A DNA stretch of 52,615 nt from Clostridiales bacterium (GCA_015056315.1 SVGN01000017.1:1-52615), one strand, 5' to 3'. Shown: positions 33,259 to 41,951, counted from the first letter of the stretch. Numbers and translations: made by a program. The notes: generated by a model from the sequence alone, not told the origin.

Positions 33259-34053
33259 TCAATACTCCCGGATCTCCTTGCGGTACCGGCTGGGGCTGAG
33301 GCCTGTATGGCTGTGGAAGCACCGGCTGAAATACAGCTGATCGGTAAAGCCAAGCCTGTCGCTGATCTCGCCGATGGGCAGCAGCGTTTCCCGGAGAAGC
33401 CTGGCTCCCTCCTCCATGCGAAGGCGTTGGTGATAGGCCAGCATGGTCTGCCCGGTGGCTTTCTTGAACACTGCTGCCATGTGCTTGTAGCTGAGAAAGA
33501 AGGTCTTTTCCAGCGCTTTGGCGCTGAAAGGCCGGTCGGCATGCTCTGCCAGATAGCGGGTGATGCGCTCCGTCAGGTCGGGGGTGGCGGCCTCCCGGGC
33601 GGCATAGTGGCCGATGTGGCTCAGCAGCACGAACAGCTGCTGGTTCAGGTACCAACGGCCGGTTTCCTCCCTTTGGCGGCAGGCCTCCACAAAGGCTGCC
33701 AGCTTTTCCTCCGGCTTGCTGCCGCCAAGGCCGCTCATGTACTTGGGCAGCAGCATCTGCCGCCCGATTTCCGCTGCCTCCGGCAGTTCGAAATGCACAT
33801 AGTACCAGCGGGTGCCACGGGGAATGGGGCACTTGCCGTAATGCCGGAGACCGCTGCGCAGAAACAGCAGCTCGCCCGGCCTCACCGTATAGTCGATACC
33901 CGCCTCCGTTACATGGATAGCCCCCTCCAGCACATAGATGAGCACATGAAAGGGCAGCTGACGGTCTGCATGGGTAAAGCCCTCGGCGGTGGCCAGAAGC
34001 CCCTGCCCCAGCAGCACCGGCATGGCGCTGTCGGTGATCACGATCCGATTCAA
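33259..34053 (-). CDS. AraC-family transcriptional regulator
   Basis: A 264-residue regulator with an N-terminal cupin-like sensor (residues 1-100, LIYVLEGAIHVTEAG and VRPGELLFLRSGLRH) and two C-terminal helix-turn-helix units (about 160-260, ending in IGEISDRLGFTDQLYFSRCF). The start is a TTG (34051-34053) with TATGGAGG 6 bp upstream. It is divergent from the GH127 gene and shares a compact intergenic region with overlapping -10 elements, so it very likely controls that gene in response to an arabinose-containing sugar. Confidence 0.92.
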   Translation of the reverse strand: MNRIVITDSAMPVLLGQGLLATAEGFTHADRQLPFHVLIYVLEGAIHVTEAGIDYTVRPGELLFLRSGLRHYGKCPIPRGTRWYYVHFELPEAAEIGRQMLLPKYMSGLGGSKPEEKLAAFVEACRQREETGRWYLNQQLFVLLSHIGHYAAREAATPDLTERITRYLAEHADRPFSAKALEKTFFLSYKHMAAVFKKATGQTMLAYHQRLRMEEGARLLRETLLPIGEISDRLGFTDQLYFSRCFHSHTGLSPSRYRKEIREY

Positions 34054-34108
34054 GACGATCCTCCATATCCACCCGATAAGAATCTATGTTTTTGGGGTGT
34101 TAAGAAGA

Positions 34109-34137
34109 ATATAATACATATACAGTGACTCTGTCAA
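34109..34137. promoter_or_regulatory. Overlapping divergent promoters, araC-like gene and GH127
   Basis: Reverse strand: TTGACA (34132-34137), 17-bp spacer, TTATAT (34109-34114) for the regulator. Forward strand: TATAAT (34110-34115) for the GH127 gene, with no recognisable -35 at 34087-34092 (TGTTTT). The two -10 elements cover nearly the same bases, so RNA polymerase can open only one at a time; the missing -35 suits an activator-dependent promoter. Confidence 0.75.
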
Positions 34138-34163
34138 CAAGCATTCCGAAAGGAGCTATCACG

Positions 34164-36071
34164 ATGAAAACCCAGCAGCAGGTCCCCATTACCGCTTACC
34201 GTTCCCAGGGCTTTATCGGCAAGTATCAGCAGCTGATCAAGCAGACGGTGATCCCCTACCAGTACAGCGTTCTGTGCGATGAGGCCCCCGGTGCCGAAAA
34301 GAGCCATGTGGTGCAGAACTTCATCAATGCCGGTAAGGCCATCCGCGGCGAGGACGTGGGCGACGGCTTCTACGGCATGGTCTTTCAGGACAGCGATGCC
34401 GCCAAGTGGCTGGAGGCAGTGGCCTACTCGCTGGCCGTGCTGCCCGACCCGGAGCTGGAGGCTACCGCCGACCAGCTGATCGACATCATTGCCGACGCCC
34501 AGGACGAGACCGGCTACCTGAACACCTACTATACCATCAAGGATCGGGACAAGCGCTGGACCAACCTGCTGGAGGGCCACGAGCTGTACTGCTCCGGCCA
34601 CATGATGGAGGCCGCCTGCGCCTATTTCGATGCCACCGGCAAGCGCAAGCTGCTGGATGTGATGCTCCGGAACGCCGAGCACATCTATCAGCACTTTATC
34701 GTGGAGGGTGCCCCCGGCTACCCGGGCCACCCGGAGGTGGAGCTGGCGCTGATCAAGATGTACCGCATGACCGGCAACAAGCACTGCCTGGATCTGGCGG
34801 CCCATTTCGTCAATGTGCGCGGCGTGGATCCCAACTACTACGAGAAGGAAGTGGCCGCCCGCAGCTGGCGTGTCTGGGGCAGCGACGGCAAGAACGGCGA
34901 GTACCAGCAGAGCGCCAAGCCCGTTCGTGAGCAGACCGACGCCACCGGTCACTCCGTGCGCGCCGTGTACCTGTACACCGCCATGGCCGATCTGGCCTCC
35001 CTCACCGGCGACGAGAGCCTGGTAAAGGCCTGCAAGGTGCTGTGGCAGAGCATCACCGAGCGGCGCATGTACCTGACCGGCGGTATCGGCTCCACGGTGC
35101 AGGGCGAGGCCTTTACCGTGGATTACGACCTGCCCGGCGATACCGCCTATGCAGAGACCTGCGCCTCCATCGGCCTGATGTTCTTCGGCTCCCGTATGCT
35201 GGAGATGCAGCCCATCAGCGATTATGCCGATATTATGGAGAAGGCCTTCTACAACACCGTTCTGGGCGGCATGCAGCTGGATGGCAAACGCTTCTACTAT
35301 GTGAACCCCCTGGAGTGCATCCCCGGCATCTCCGGTGTGGCAGTCACCCACCGCCACGACCTGACCACCCGCCCCGGCTGGTATGCCTGTGCCTGCTGCC
35401 CGCCCAATGTGGCCCGTCTCATTTCCGCCTACGGCCAGTTTGCCTACGGCGAAAGTGACGATACCGCCTACTGCCACCTGATCGCTGCCGGTGAAGCCAG
35501 CTTCAAGAACGGCCTCAAGCTGACCTGCGAGACCGCTTACCCCTACGGCTTTACCGTTACCTACCGCATCGAAAAGGGCGGCCGGATGGCCATCCGTCTG
35601 CCGGGCTGGAGCAATACCACCGCCTTTGCCCTGAACGGCGAAGCGGTGCAGCTTGCCCCCGTGGACGGCTACCAGTACCTGACCGTTGCCGACGGTGATG
35701 TGCTGGTGATGGAACTTGACGACGGTGTGCGCACCGTGTACGCCTCCCACAAGGTGCCCCAGCTCACCGGCAAGGTAGCGCTGGGCCGCGGCCCGCTGGT
35801 CTACTGCTTCGAGGGCGTGGATAACGATGGCGACGTGCTCTCTCTGGCGCTGAAGCGCGGTGGCAGGATCACGCCCTCTGCCTTTGAGCCGGAGCTGCTC
35901 AGCGGCGTTGTGACCCTGACCGCCGATGCCATCCGCCGCACCGACGACGGCGACCTGTACTCCACCACCCCGCCCACCGAGGAGGCCTGTACCGCCAAGG
36001 CGATCCCCTACTACGCATGGGCCAACCGTGGCGAAAACCAGATGCGCGTCTGGATGGATGAGCTGCGCTGA
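34164..36071 (+). CDS. GH127 beta-L-arabinofuranosidase
   Basis: A 635-residue glycoside hydrolase that releases beta-linked L-arabinofuranose from plant hydroxyproline-rich glycoproteins or related glycans. The active site of the characterised enzyme HypBA1 is preserved: acid/base Glu315, and the zinc ligands Glu331, Cys333 (ETCAS) and the adjacent Cys411-Cys412 (CCPPN), one of which is the nucleophile; the spacing 16 and 2 matches. No signal peptide is present, so it acts on imported sugars. AAAGGAGC precedes the ATG. Codon bias is strong (mostly C- or G-ending). It is divergent from its probable AraC regulator. Other GH127 activities (e.g. uronic-acid related) exist, but the residues fit arabinofuranosidase. 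Confidence 0.94.
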   Translation: MKTQQQVPITAYRSQGFIGKYQQLIKQTVIPYQYSVLCDEAPGAEKSHVVQNFINAGKAIRGEDVGDGFYGMVFQDSDAAKWLEAVAYSLAVLPDPELEATADQLIDIIADAQDETGYLNTYYTIKDRDKRWTNLLEGHELYCSGHMMEAACAYFDATGKRKLLDVMLRNAEHIYQHFIVEGAPGYPGHPEVELALIKMYRMTGNKHCLDLAAHFVNVRGVDPNYYEKEVAARSWRVWGSDGKNGEYQQSAKPVREQTDATGHSVRAVYLYTAMADLASLTGDESLVKACKVLWQSITERRMYLTGGIGSTVQGEAFTVDYDLPGDTAYAETCASIGLMFFGSRMLEMQPISDYADIMEKAFYNTVLGGMQLDGKRFYYVNPLECIPGISGVAVTHRHDLTTRPGWYACACCPPNVARLISAYGQFAYGESDDTAYCHLIAAGEASFKNGLKLTCETAYPYGFTVTYRIEKGGRMAIRLPGWSNTTAFALNGEAVQLAPVDGYQYLTVADGDVLVMELDDGVRTVYASHKVPQLTGKVALGRGPLVYCFEGVDNDGDVLSLALKRGGRITPSAFEPELLSGVVTLTADAIRRTDDGDLYSTTPPTEEACTAKAIPYYAWANRGENQMRVWMDELR

Positions 36072-36091
36072 AGCGAATAACCTTTTCCTGG

Positions 36092-36123
36092 GGGCAGCCT
36101 GATAACGGCTGCCCTTGGTTTTT
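36092..36123 (+). terminator. Terminator of the GH127 gene
   Basis: An 8-bp stem (36092-36099 with 36107-36114) followed by TTGGTTTTT. Confidence 0.85.
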
Positions 36124-36174
36124 CCCCGAAAATTCACTTTTCCCTGCAAACAGTGCTTTACAGCCTGCCCAAGA

Positions 36175-36204
36175 TTGACACGCCGTTTCCCCATGCATTA
36201 TAAT
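36175..36204 (+). promoter_or_regulatory. Promoter of the aldolase-decarboxylase operon
   Basis: TTGACA (36175-36180), 18-bp spacer, TATAAT (36199-36204). It drives the fusion gene and probably the aminotransferase, ald and comF downstream; the leader contains a short CCCTCC/GGAGGG hairpin. Confidence 0.85.
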
Positions 36205-36289
36205 AAAGGTTGCTTTATTCCCCGGCAGGCAGGCGGGCATCGCACCCTCCCCCGTGCCGGAGGGGATCATCATTTTGCAGGAGATGCGT

Positions 36290-38377
36290 ATGCTGAAGCT
36301 GATGTACATTACCAACCAGCCGGAGATCGCCCGCATTGCGGAAGCCTGCTCCGTAGACCGCATTTTTGTGGATCTGGAAGTGCTGGGCAAGGAAGAGCGT
36401 CAGGCGGGGATGAACACGGTCAAATCCCGGCACACGCCGGAGGATGTATCTGCCGTGCGCAGCGCCATCTCCAAGGCGCAGCTGCTGGTGCGTGTCAACC
36501 CGCTCCATGAGGGATCCCCTGCCGAGATCGATGACGTGATCGCCCGGGGCGCAGATATTGTGATGCTGCCCATGTTCCGCACCGCCGAGGATGCCCGCAC
36601 CTTTGTTTCGCTGGTGGGCGGGCGGGCCAAGGCCATGCTGCTGCTGGAAAACAAAGAAGCGGAAGCCAACATCGACCAGATCCTTGCCGTGGAAGGGATC
36701 GACGAGATCCACATCGGGCTGAACGACCTGCACCTTTCCCACGGGATGGATTTCATGTTCCAGCCCCTGGCCAACGGTCAGGTGGACAGGCTGGCAGATA
36801 AGATCCGCCAAAAAGGCATTCCCTTTGGCTTTGGCGGCATCGCCCGGCTGGACGAAGGCCTGCTGCCCGCCCGTTTCGTGATCGCCGAGCATCATCGGCT
36901 GGGCTCGCAGATGGCCATCCTCTCCCGCAGCTTCTACGACGCATGGCTTCGGCAGGAGGAGGACGAGATCCGTAAAGTGTTCCAGTACGGGGTGCAGGAG
37001 ATCCGCGAATACGAGGAGCGCCTGTGCCGCAAGGATGCGGAGTACTTCCGGCGCAACCACCAAACGGTAGCAGAGCTGGTGGAAAAGATCGCCGCAGAGA
37101 TACGGGAGAAAAAGCGCATGCAGAAACGCATTGCCCAGCCCAGGGCCGTTGCCGTGGAGCAGTTGGACTATGCCACGCTGGAGGCCATCGGCAACAGCTA
37201 CGGCGAAACCTTCTACCTGCTGAACAGCGACCGTTTTGCGGCCAACTACCGGGAGCTGCACGGGGCCTTTGCCCGCCGCTACCCCAAGTTTGCCATTGCC
37301 TATTCCTACAAGACCAACTATGTGCCTGCCCTGTGCAAACGCCTCCATGAGCTGGGCGGCTATGCGGAGGTGGTCTCCCATATGGAGTGGGAGATCGCCC
37401 GCCGCTGCGGCGTACCGGCGGAGAAAGTCATCTTCAATGGGCCGTGGAAGCAGCCGGAGGCGGTGGAGCAGCTGCTGCTGGCAGGGGGCACCGTCAATGT
37501 GGACAGCCTTACCGAGCTGCCGCTGCTGGAGGCGATCGCCGCCCGGAACCCGGAGGTGAAGCTGCACATCGGCATCCGAGTCAACTTTGATATCGGTGAC
37601 GGAGTCATCTCCCGCTTCGGCGTGGATGCAGACAGCGAGCTGCCCACGGTGCTGGCCTTCCTTTCGGCCCACCCGGGCATGGAGCTCACCTCCCTGCAAT
37701 GCCATTTTGCCACCCGCAGGCTGGATACCTGGCGGCCCCGTGCCGAGGGTATGCTGGCACTGATCCGCAAGCACGGCCTCACCCCCGCCATGGTGGATCT
37801 GGGCGGCGGCCTGTTCGGCAAGATGCACGACAGCCTGAAGGCCCAGTTCAACTCCCCCATCCCCACCTACGAAGAATACGCAGAGGCTGCCGCCGAGCCC
37901 TTTGCCGCCTTCTACAGAAATGTGCCCGAGGCACAGCGGCCCCTGCTGCTCATTGAGCCGGGCAGCGCCCTTTCCGGCGATGTGATGCACTTTGCCTGCA
38001 AGGTACAGAGCATCAAGCAGATCCGGGGTCAGGCCATTGCCACGGTGCTGGGCAGCGTGTACAACATCAACCCCACCCTCAACGGCAAGAACCCGCCCCT
38101 TACGGTACTGCACTGCGGTAATGAGACCGCCGCCTACAACGGGCTTTGGGTGGGAGGCTTCACCTGTATCGAATCGGACTACCTCTACAAGGGCTACACC
38201 GGCCCGCTGGCCAAGGGCGATTATCTGCTCTTTGGCAATGTGGGCTCCTATTCCGTGGTACTGAAGCCGCCCTTCATACTGCCCAATTTCGCGGTGGTGG
38301 ATATGGCAGGGGGCCAGACCCGTCAGGTAAAGCGGCCCGAGGTCTTTGAGGATCTGTTTGCCACCTACAGCTTCTGA
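36290..38377 (+). CDS. Fusion of HpcH/HpaI-type aldolase and PLP-dependent amino acid decarboxylase
   Basis: A 695-residue two-enzyme polypeptide. Residues 1-220 are an HpcH/HpaI (citrate lyase-like) TIM barrel with VRVN (Arg68), Glu120 and Asp146 as substrate and metal ligands. Residues 221-285 form a charged helical linker. Residues 290-695 are a fold-III PLP decarboxylase of the ornithine/diaminopimelate group: PLP lysine Lys341 (SYKTNY), His472, DLGGG (503-507), EPGSA (556-560) and CxESD (Cys626-Asp630). The start was set at ATG 36290 with GGAG 6 bp upstream; an earlier ATG is too close to it. Separate proteins of these two families act together in staphyloferrin B synthesis (SbnG, SbnH), but no siderophore synthetase is here. 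Substrate and product are unknown. The fold calls are strong. Confidence 0.88.
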   Translation: MLKLMYITNQPEIARIAEACSVDRIFVDLEVLGKEERQAGMNTVKSRHTPEDVSAVRSAISKAQLLVRVNPLHEGSPAEIDDVIARGADIVMLPMFRTAEDARTFVSLVGGRAKAMLLLENKEAEANIDQILAVEGIDEIHIGLNDLHLSHGMDFMFQPLANGQVDRLADKIRQKGIPFGFGGIARLDEGLLPARFVIAEHHRLGSQMAILSRSFYDAWLRQEEDEIRKVFQYGVQEIREYEERLCRKDAEYFRRNHQTVAELVEKIAAEIREKKRMQKRIAQPRAVAVEQLDYATLEAIGNSYGETFYLLNSDRFAANYRELHGAFARRYPKFAIAYSYKTNYVPALCKRLHELGGYAEVVSHMEWEIARRCGVPAEKVIFNGPWKQPEAVEQLLLAGGTVNVDSLTELPLLEAIAARNPEVKLHIGIRVNFDIGDGVISRFGVDADSELPTVLAFLSAHPGMELTSLQCHFATRRLDTWRPRAEGMLALIRKHGLTPAMVDLGGGLFGKMHDSLKAQFNSPIPTYEEYAEAAAEPFAAFYRNVPEAQRPLLLIEPGSALSGDVMHFACKVQSIKQIRGQAIATVLGSVYNINPTLNGKNPPLTVLHCGNETAAYNGLWVGGFTCIESDYLYKGYTGPLAKGDYLLFGNVGSYSVVLKPPFILPNFAVVDMAGGQTRQVKRPEVFEDLFATYSF

Positions 38378-38412
38378 ATCTCCCCCACGGCGGAGCAAAG
38401 GAGGAACCGACC

Positions 38413-39333
38413 ATGGCTACCGATGTAAGCAACCGCTCCATCTGGCTCAACGGCCAGGTGATGAACGTGAACGATGCAAAGATCAATGTGCTTTCCCCCA
38501 CCGCCCAGTTCGGTCTCAACGTGTTTGAGGGCATCCGCTGCTATTGGAGCGAGGAGGATGAGCAGCTCTACGCCTTCCGGCTGGAGGATCACTACAAGCG
38601 GCTGGAGCGGAGCGCGCGGCTTTTGCAGCTGCACTGCCCCTACACCCGCCGTCAGCTCACCGATGCCCTGATCGAGGTGGTGCGCGCCAACGAATACAAA
38701 GAGGATATCGCCGTCAGGCAGACCCTCTTTGCAGACGGCTTCGGCTCCTGGACCACCAGGCTGGAGGTGGGCATGTTCATTGCGCCCATCCCCAAGAAGC
38801 ACACCAGCGCCGAGTACAACAAGACCGGCCTGCGCTGCTGCGTGGCCTCCTGGCAGCGCATCAGCGACAACAGCCTCTCCCCACGCATCAAGTGCGGTGC
38901 CAACTACATCAACAGCCGCATGGCCCAGCTGGAGGCGCTGCGCAACGGCTACGATACCACCATCTTCCTGGGCGACCGGGGCAAGGTGGCGGAAGGCCCC
39001 GGCTCCTGCCTGTTTCTGGTGCGGGATGGGGTGCTCATCACCCCCAGCCTGACCGACAGCGTGCTGGAGAGCATCACCCGGGATACGGTGCTGTGCATGG
39101 CAGAAGCGCTGGGCATCCCTGCGGTGGAGCGCTCGGTGGACCGTACCGAGCTGTACCTGTGCGAGGAAGCCTTCCTCTGCGGCTCCGCCATGGGCATTAC
39201 CCCCGTCACCGCCATCGATGGGTACGAAACCCCCGGTGAGAACCCCATCACCTGCCGCCTGGCTGCTATGTACGAGCGCATCGTGCGCGGGCAGGAGAAG
39301 GCCTTCGCCCACTGGCTCAGCCCCATCTGGTAA
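38413..39333 (+). CDS. Class IV (branched-chain-type) aminotransferase
   Basis: A 306-residue PLP enzyme of the IlvE/D-amino-acid aminotransferase fold. The PLP lysine is Lys160 in PRIKCGANYINS, Glu194 sits in the EGPGSCLFLV cofactor strand, and ITRDTV binds the phosphate. It could be ordinary branched-chain aminotransferase, but its position 35 bp after the aldolase-decarboxylase fusion and before ald suggests use in the same pathway. The N-terminus has FGLNVFEGIR, typical of the branched-chain group. AAAGGAGG precedes the ATG. Other isoleucine/valine genes are absent from the window. Confidence 0.88.
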   Translation: MATDVSNRSIWLNGQVMNVNDAKINVLSPTAQFGLNVFEGIRCYWSEEDEQLYAFRLEDHYKRLERSARLLQLHCPYTRRQLTDALIEVVRANEYKEDIAVRQTLFADGFGSWTTRLEVGMFIAPIPKKHTSAEYNKTGLRCCVASWQRISDNSLSPRIKCGANYINSRMAQLEALRNGYDTTIFLGDRGKVAEGPGSCLFLVRDGVLITPSLTDSVLESITRDTVLCMAEALGIPAVERSVDRTELYLCEEAFLCGSAMGITPVTAIDGYETPGENPITCRLAAMYERIVRGQEKAFAHWLSPIW

Positions 39334-39402
39334 GCAGCGAATCACCGGCAGCATATGCCGATCCTTTCGATATACCCGAATTTTTGCAAGGAGTGATCCC
39401 CC

Positions 39403-40518
39403 ATGATCGTCGGAACCACCAAAGAACTGAAAAACCACGAGTACCGCGTGGGCCTTACCCCGGATAACGTATCCGCTTACGTAGCCAAGGGCCACACCGT
39501 ATATGTGGAGACCCACGCAGGCGAGGGTTGCGGCTTCAGCGATGACGACTACCGCAATGCGGGCGGCATCGTTACCGAGACCGCTGCCGAGGTGTACGCC
39601 ACCGCCGATATGATCGTAAAGGTAAAGGAGCCGGAGCCCTGCGAGTATCACCTGCTGCGGGAGGGCCAGATCCTGTTCACCTACCTGCACCTGGCCCCCA
39701 ACCCCGACCTGGCTGCAGCGCTCATCGCCCGCGGCGTTAAGGCCGTGGCCTACGAGACCATTACCGACAAGGAGGGCAACCTGCCCTGCCTGCGCCCCAT
39801 GAGCCAGGTGGCGGGCCGCCTGAGCATCCAGGAGGGTGCCAAGTATCTGGAGCGCAGCTTCGGCGGCCGCGGCCTGCTGCTGGGCGGTGTGCCCGGCGTG
39901 GAGCGCGGCAAGATCGCCATCATCGGCGGCGGCATTGCCGGTACCTATGCGGCCAAGGCTGCCGTGGGCATGGATGCCCAGGTGACCCTGCTGGATATCA
40001 ACCTGAACCGCCTCAGCTACCTGGAGGATGTGTTCGGCGCTTCCGTTACCACCCTCTACAGCACCGATGCCAACATTCGCAAGTGCCTTGCCGATGCGGA
40101 TCTGGTCATCGGCTCCGTGCTGATCCCCGGCGGCTCCACGCCCAAGCTGATCCGCCGCGAGCACCTGAAGCTGATGAAGAAGGGCGCCGTGATCGTGGAT
40201 ATCGCCATCGACCAGGGCGGCTGCTGCGAATCCTCCCACACCACCACCCACGATGATCCCGTATTCATCGAGGAGGGCGTTGTACACTACTGCGTGGGCA
40301 ACATGCCCGGCGCTGTGCCCTACACCTCCACGATCGCCCTTTCCAACAGCACGTTCCGCTACGGTATGCTGATGGCCGACCACGGCCTGGAGGCCGCCGC
40401 CAAAATGGATGCGGGCCTTGCCAACGGCATCAACATCTATGACCACAAGTGCACCAACCAGAACGTTGCCAAGAGCCTCGGCCTGGAATACACGCCCGTT
40501 AGCACCCTGCTGCAATGA
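39403..40518 (+). CDS. ald: Alanine dehydrogenase
   Basis: A 371-residue NAD-dependent enzyme interconverting L-alanine and pyruvate plus ammonia. It has the N-terminal substrate domain (GTTKELKNHEYRVGLTP, VKVKEP with the catalytic Lys, and LHLAPN with the catalytic His) and the NAD motif GGGIAG near residue 175, followed by DINLNRL. Length equals the family norm. It starts 69 bp after the aminotransferase with AAGGAG before ATG and overlaps comF by 4 bp. It could provide pyruvate for the upstream aldolase. Confidence 0.96.
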   Translation: MIVGTTKELKNHEYRVGLTPDNVSAYVAKGHTVYVETHAGEGCGFSDDDYRNAGGIVTETAAEVYATADMIVKVKEPEPCEYHLLREGQILFTYLHLAPNPDLAAALIARGVKAVAYETITDKEGNLPCLRPMSQVAGRLSIQEGAKYLERSFGGRGLLLGGVPGVERGKIAIIGGGIAGTYAAKAAVGMDAQVTLLDINLNRLSYLEDVFGASVTTLYSTDANIRKCLADADLVIGSVLIPGGSTPKLIRREHLKLMKKGAVIVDIAIDQGGCCESSHTTTHDDPVFIEEGVVHYCVGNMPGAVPYTSTIALSNSTFRYGMLMADHGLEAAAKMDAGLANGINIYDHKCTNQNVAKSLGLEYTPVSTLLQ

Positions 40519-41219
40519 GCACCCCGGAGGAAAGCCGGAGCCGCTTGGCATTATGGTATGCACGAGCCAAAGAGGTGCTGGAGGATCTGCTCTTCCCCTA
40601 CGACCTGATCTGCCCGCTATGCAATCGGTATCTGGTGGGCGGGGAGCACATCATCTGCGAATTCTGCGAAGAAAAGCTGAACCGCTGCGCCCTTGAGCTG
40701 CCGGAGCAGCTCTCCCGGCATGAGCCCATCAGGCTGTGCATCAGCGCCTTCAGCCACACAGGAGCCGCCAAAAAGCTGATCCACACCCTCAAGTACAAGA
40801 GCAATGCCACCATCGCTCCGCTGCTTGGGCTGTACATGAGCGACGCATTGCTCCGCACTCTTGGCCGATGCTGCTGGGATGCCATCGTTCCCGTGCCCAT
40901 GCACCCGGATAAGCTGGCCGCCCGTGGCTACAATCAGGCGCAATTGCTGGCGGATGCGGTAGCCTTTCACTGGCAGAGCACCGTACGCAACGACCTTCTG
41001 TTCCGTATCAAGAAAATGGGCTCCCAGACCAGACGCTCCCGCGCCCAGCGCAAGGAGGCAATGGAGGGCGCCTTTACCGCGACCCCGCTGGCTGCCGGGC
41101 TGCGGATCCTGCTGGTGGATGATGTACTCACCACCGGCGCTACTGCCTGCGCATGCAGCAAAGCCCTGCTGGAGGCAGGCGCAGCCGAAGTGATCCTGCT
41201 GACGGTCTGTCAGGCATAA
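40515..41219 (+). CDS. comF: ComF family protein (phosphoribosyltransferase fold)
   Basis: A 234-residue protein with an N-terminal zinc-finger-like Cys33-x2-Cys36...Cys48-x2-Cys51 and a C-terminal phosphoribosyltransferase fold with the PRPP loop LLVDDVLTTGAT. ComF is required for DNA uptake in naturally competent bacteria, but homologues are also general PRTase-fold proteins, and no comFA helicase is adjacent. Its ATG overlaps the ald stop (ATGA), so it is translationally coupled. Confidence 0.88.
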   Translation: MSTPEESRSRLALWYARAKEVLEDLLFPYDLICPLCNRYLVGGEHIICEFCEEKLNRCALELPEQLSRHEPIRLCISAFSHTGAAKKLIHTLKYKSNATIAPLLGLYMSDALLRTLGRCCWDAIVPVPMHPDKLAARGYNQAQLLADAVAFHWQSTVRNDLLFRIKKMGSQTRRSRAQRKEAMEGAFTATPLAAGLRILLVDDVLTTGATACACSKALLEAGAAEVILLTVCQA

Positions 41220-41243
41220 CACCCAGAAAGGGAGGCAGTCCCC

Positions 41244-41780
41244 TTGGAATACAAATCCCTGTTGATGGATGGCGCACAGATCCACCGCACCATGGCCCGG
41301 CTCACCCATGAGATCATCGAAAAGAACCACGGCACCGAAGGGCTTTGCCTGCTGGGCATCAAGCGCAGAGGCGTGCCGCTGGCCATGATGCTCAGCGAGA
41401 ACCTGCGTCGCTTCGAGGGGGCGGAGATCCCTGTCGGGTACATCGACATCTCCCACTACCGGGATGACCGGGAAACCCCCGCTGCCCCGGAGGCCGCTGC
41501 CACCTGCAGCATCCCCTGCAGGCTGGAGGAGACCACCGTTATTCTGGTGGATGATGTGCTCCACACCGGGCGCACCGTGCGCGCTGCCATTGAGGCCATC
41601 TTCCGGCAGGGCCGCCCCAAGGCGATCCAGTTGGCGGTGCTGATAGACCGTGGCCACCGTGAGCTGCCCATACGGCCCGATTTTGTGGGCAAGAACATTC
41701 CCACCGCCAAGACCGAAAAGGTGCTGGTAAAGGTGGAGGGCATCGACGGGGAGACCAGCGTGAGCCTGTACAGCCTGTAA
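41244..41780 (+). CDS. pyrR: PyrR bifunctional regulator/uracil phosphoribosyltransferase
   Basis: A 178-residue PRTase-fold protein. The PRPP motif VILVDDVLHTGRTVRAA and the N-terminal MDGAQIHRTMARLTHEIIE are typical of PyrR, which senses UMP and attenuates pyr mRNA. The start is TTG 41244, placed by GGGAGG 8 bp upstream; no ATG is suitable. No pyr biosynthetic genes are adjacent, so regulation would be in trans. Related anti-terminator-free paralogues exist. It follows comF by 24 bp and ends with a strong terminator. Confidence 0.92.
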   Translation: MEYKSLLMDGAQIHRTMARLTHEIIEKNHGTEGLCLLGIKRRGVPLAMMLSENLRRFEGAEIPVGYIDISHYRDDRETPAAPEAAATCSIPCRLEETTVILVDDVLHTGRTVRAAIEAIFRQGRPKAIQLAVLIDRGHRELPIRPDFVGKNIPTAKTEKVLVKVEGIDGETSVSLYSL

Positions 41781-41794
41781 TGAAAAAAAGGTCG

Positions 41795-41835
41795 AAGAAG
41801 GGTTGCCGCAAACGGATGCGGCAGCCCTTCTTTTT
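41795..41835 (+). terminator. Terminator of the ald-comF-pyrR run
   Basis: A GAAGGG-T-TGCCGCA arm pairs with TGCGGCA-G-CCCTTC (41817-41830), loop 6, followed by T5-G-T3. Confidence 0.93.
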
Positions 41836-41886
41836 GTTTGGCTGCAAGGCCCGCAGGCGTTTATTTCCCATCTTCACATTTCGTTA

Positions 41887-41904
41887 CAATTTGTTCACAA
41901 ATTG
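41887..41904. promoter_or_regulatory. Perfect 18-bp palindrome upstream of the response regulator
   Basis: CAATTTGT-TC-ACAAATTG, a perfect 8-bp inverted repeat, lies 48 bp before the response regulator start. TTCACA occurs twice in the region. It is a likely operator, possibly for the gene product itself. Confidence 0.55.
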
Positions 41905-41951
41905 CGGAAGAAAACGCCGGGATGATTCGTTGGATAGGCAGAGGTGATCAC

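Noticed and set aside
36290..40518. Siderophore (staphyloferrin B-like) cluster
   Set aside because: Only the aldolase and decarboxylase families match. IucA/IucC-type synthetases, SbnA/SbnB-like enzymes and iron-siderophore transporters are not in the window, and feoB is in another operon.
34134..40563. Three long reverse-strand open frames (34134-36194, 36215-38398, 38365-40563)
   Set aside because: They are antisense readings of the GH127, fusion, aminotransferase and ald genes, which have complete active sites. Low-complexity His/Gly/Val/Ala composition and no ribosome sites mark them as artefacts of GC-rich codon positions.
40515..41780. Competence operon around comF
   Set aside because: No comFA, comE or comG genes are near; ComF-like proteins are widespread without competence, so I do not claim natural transformation.
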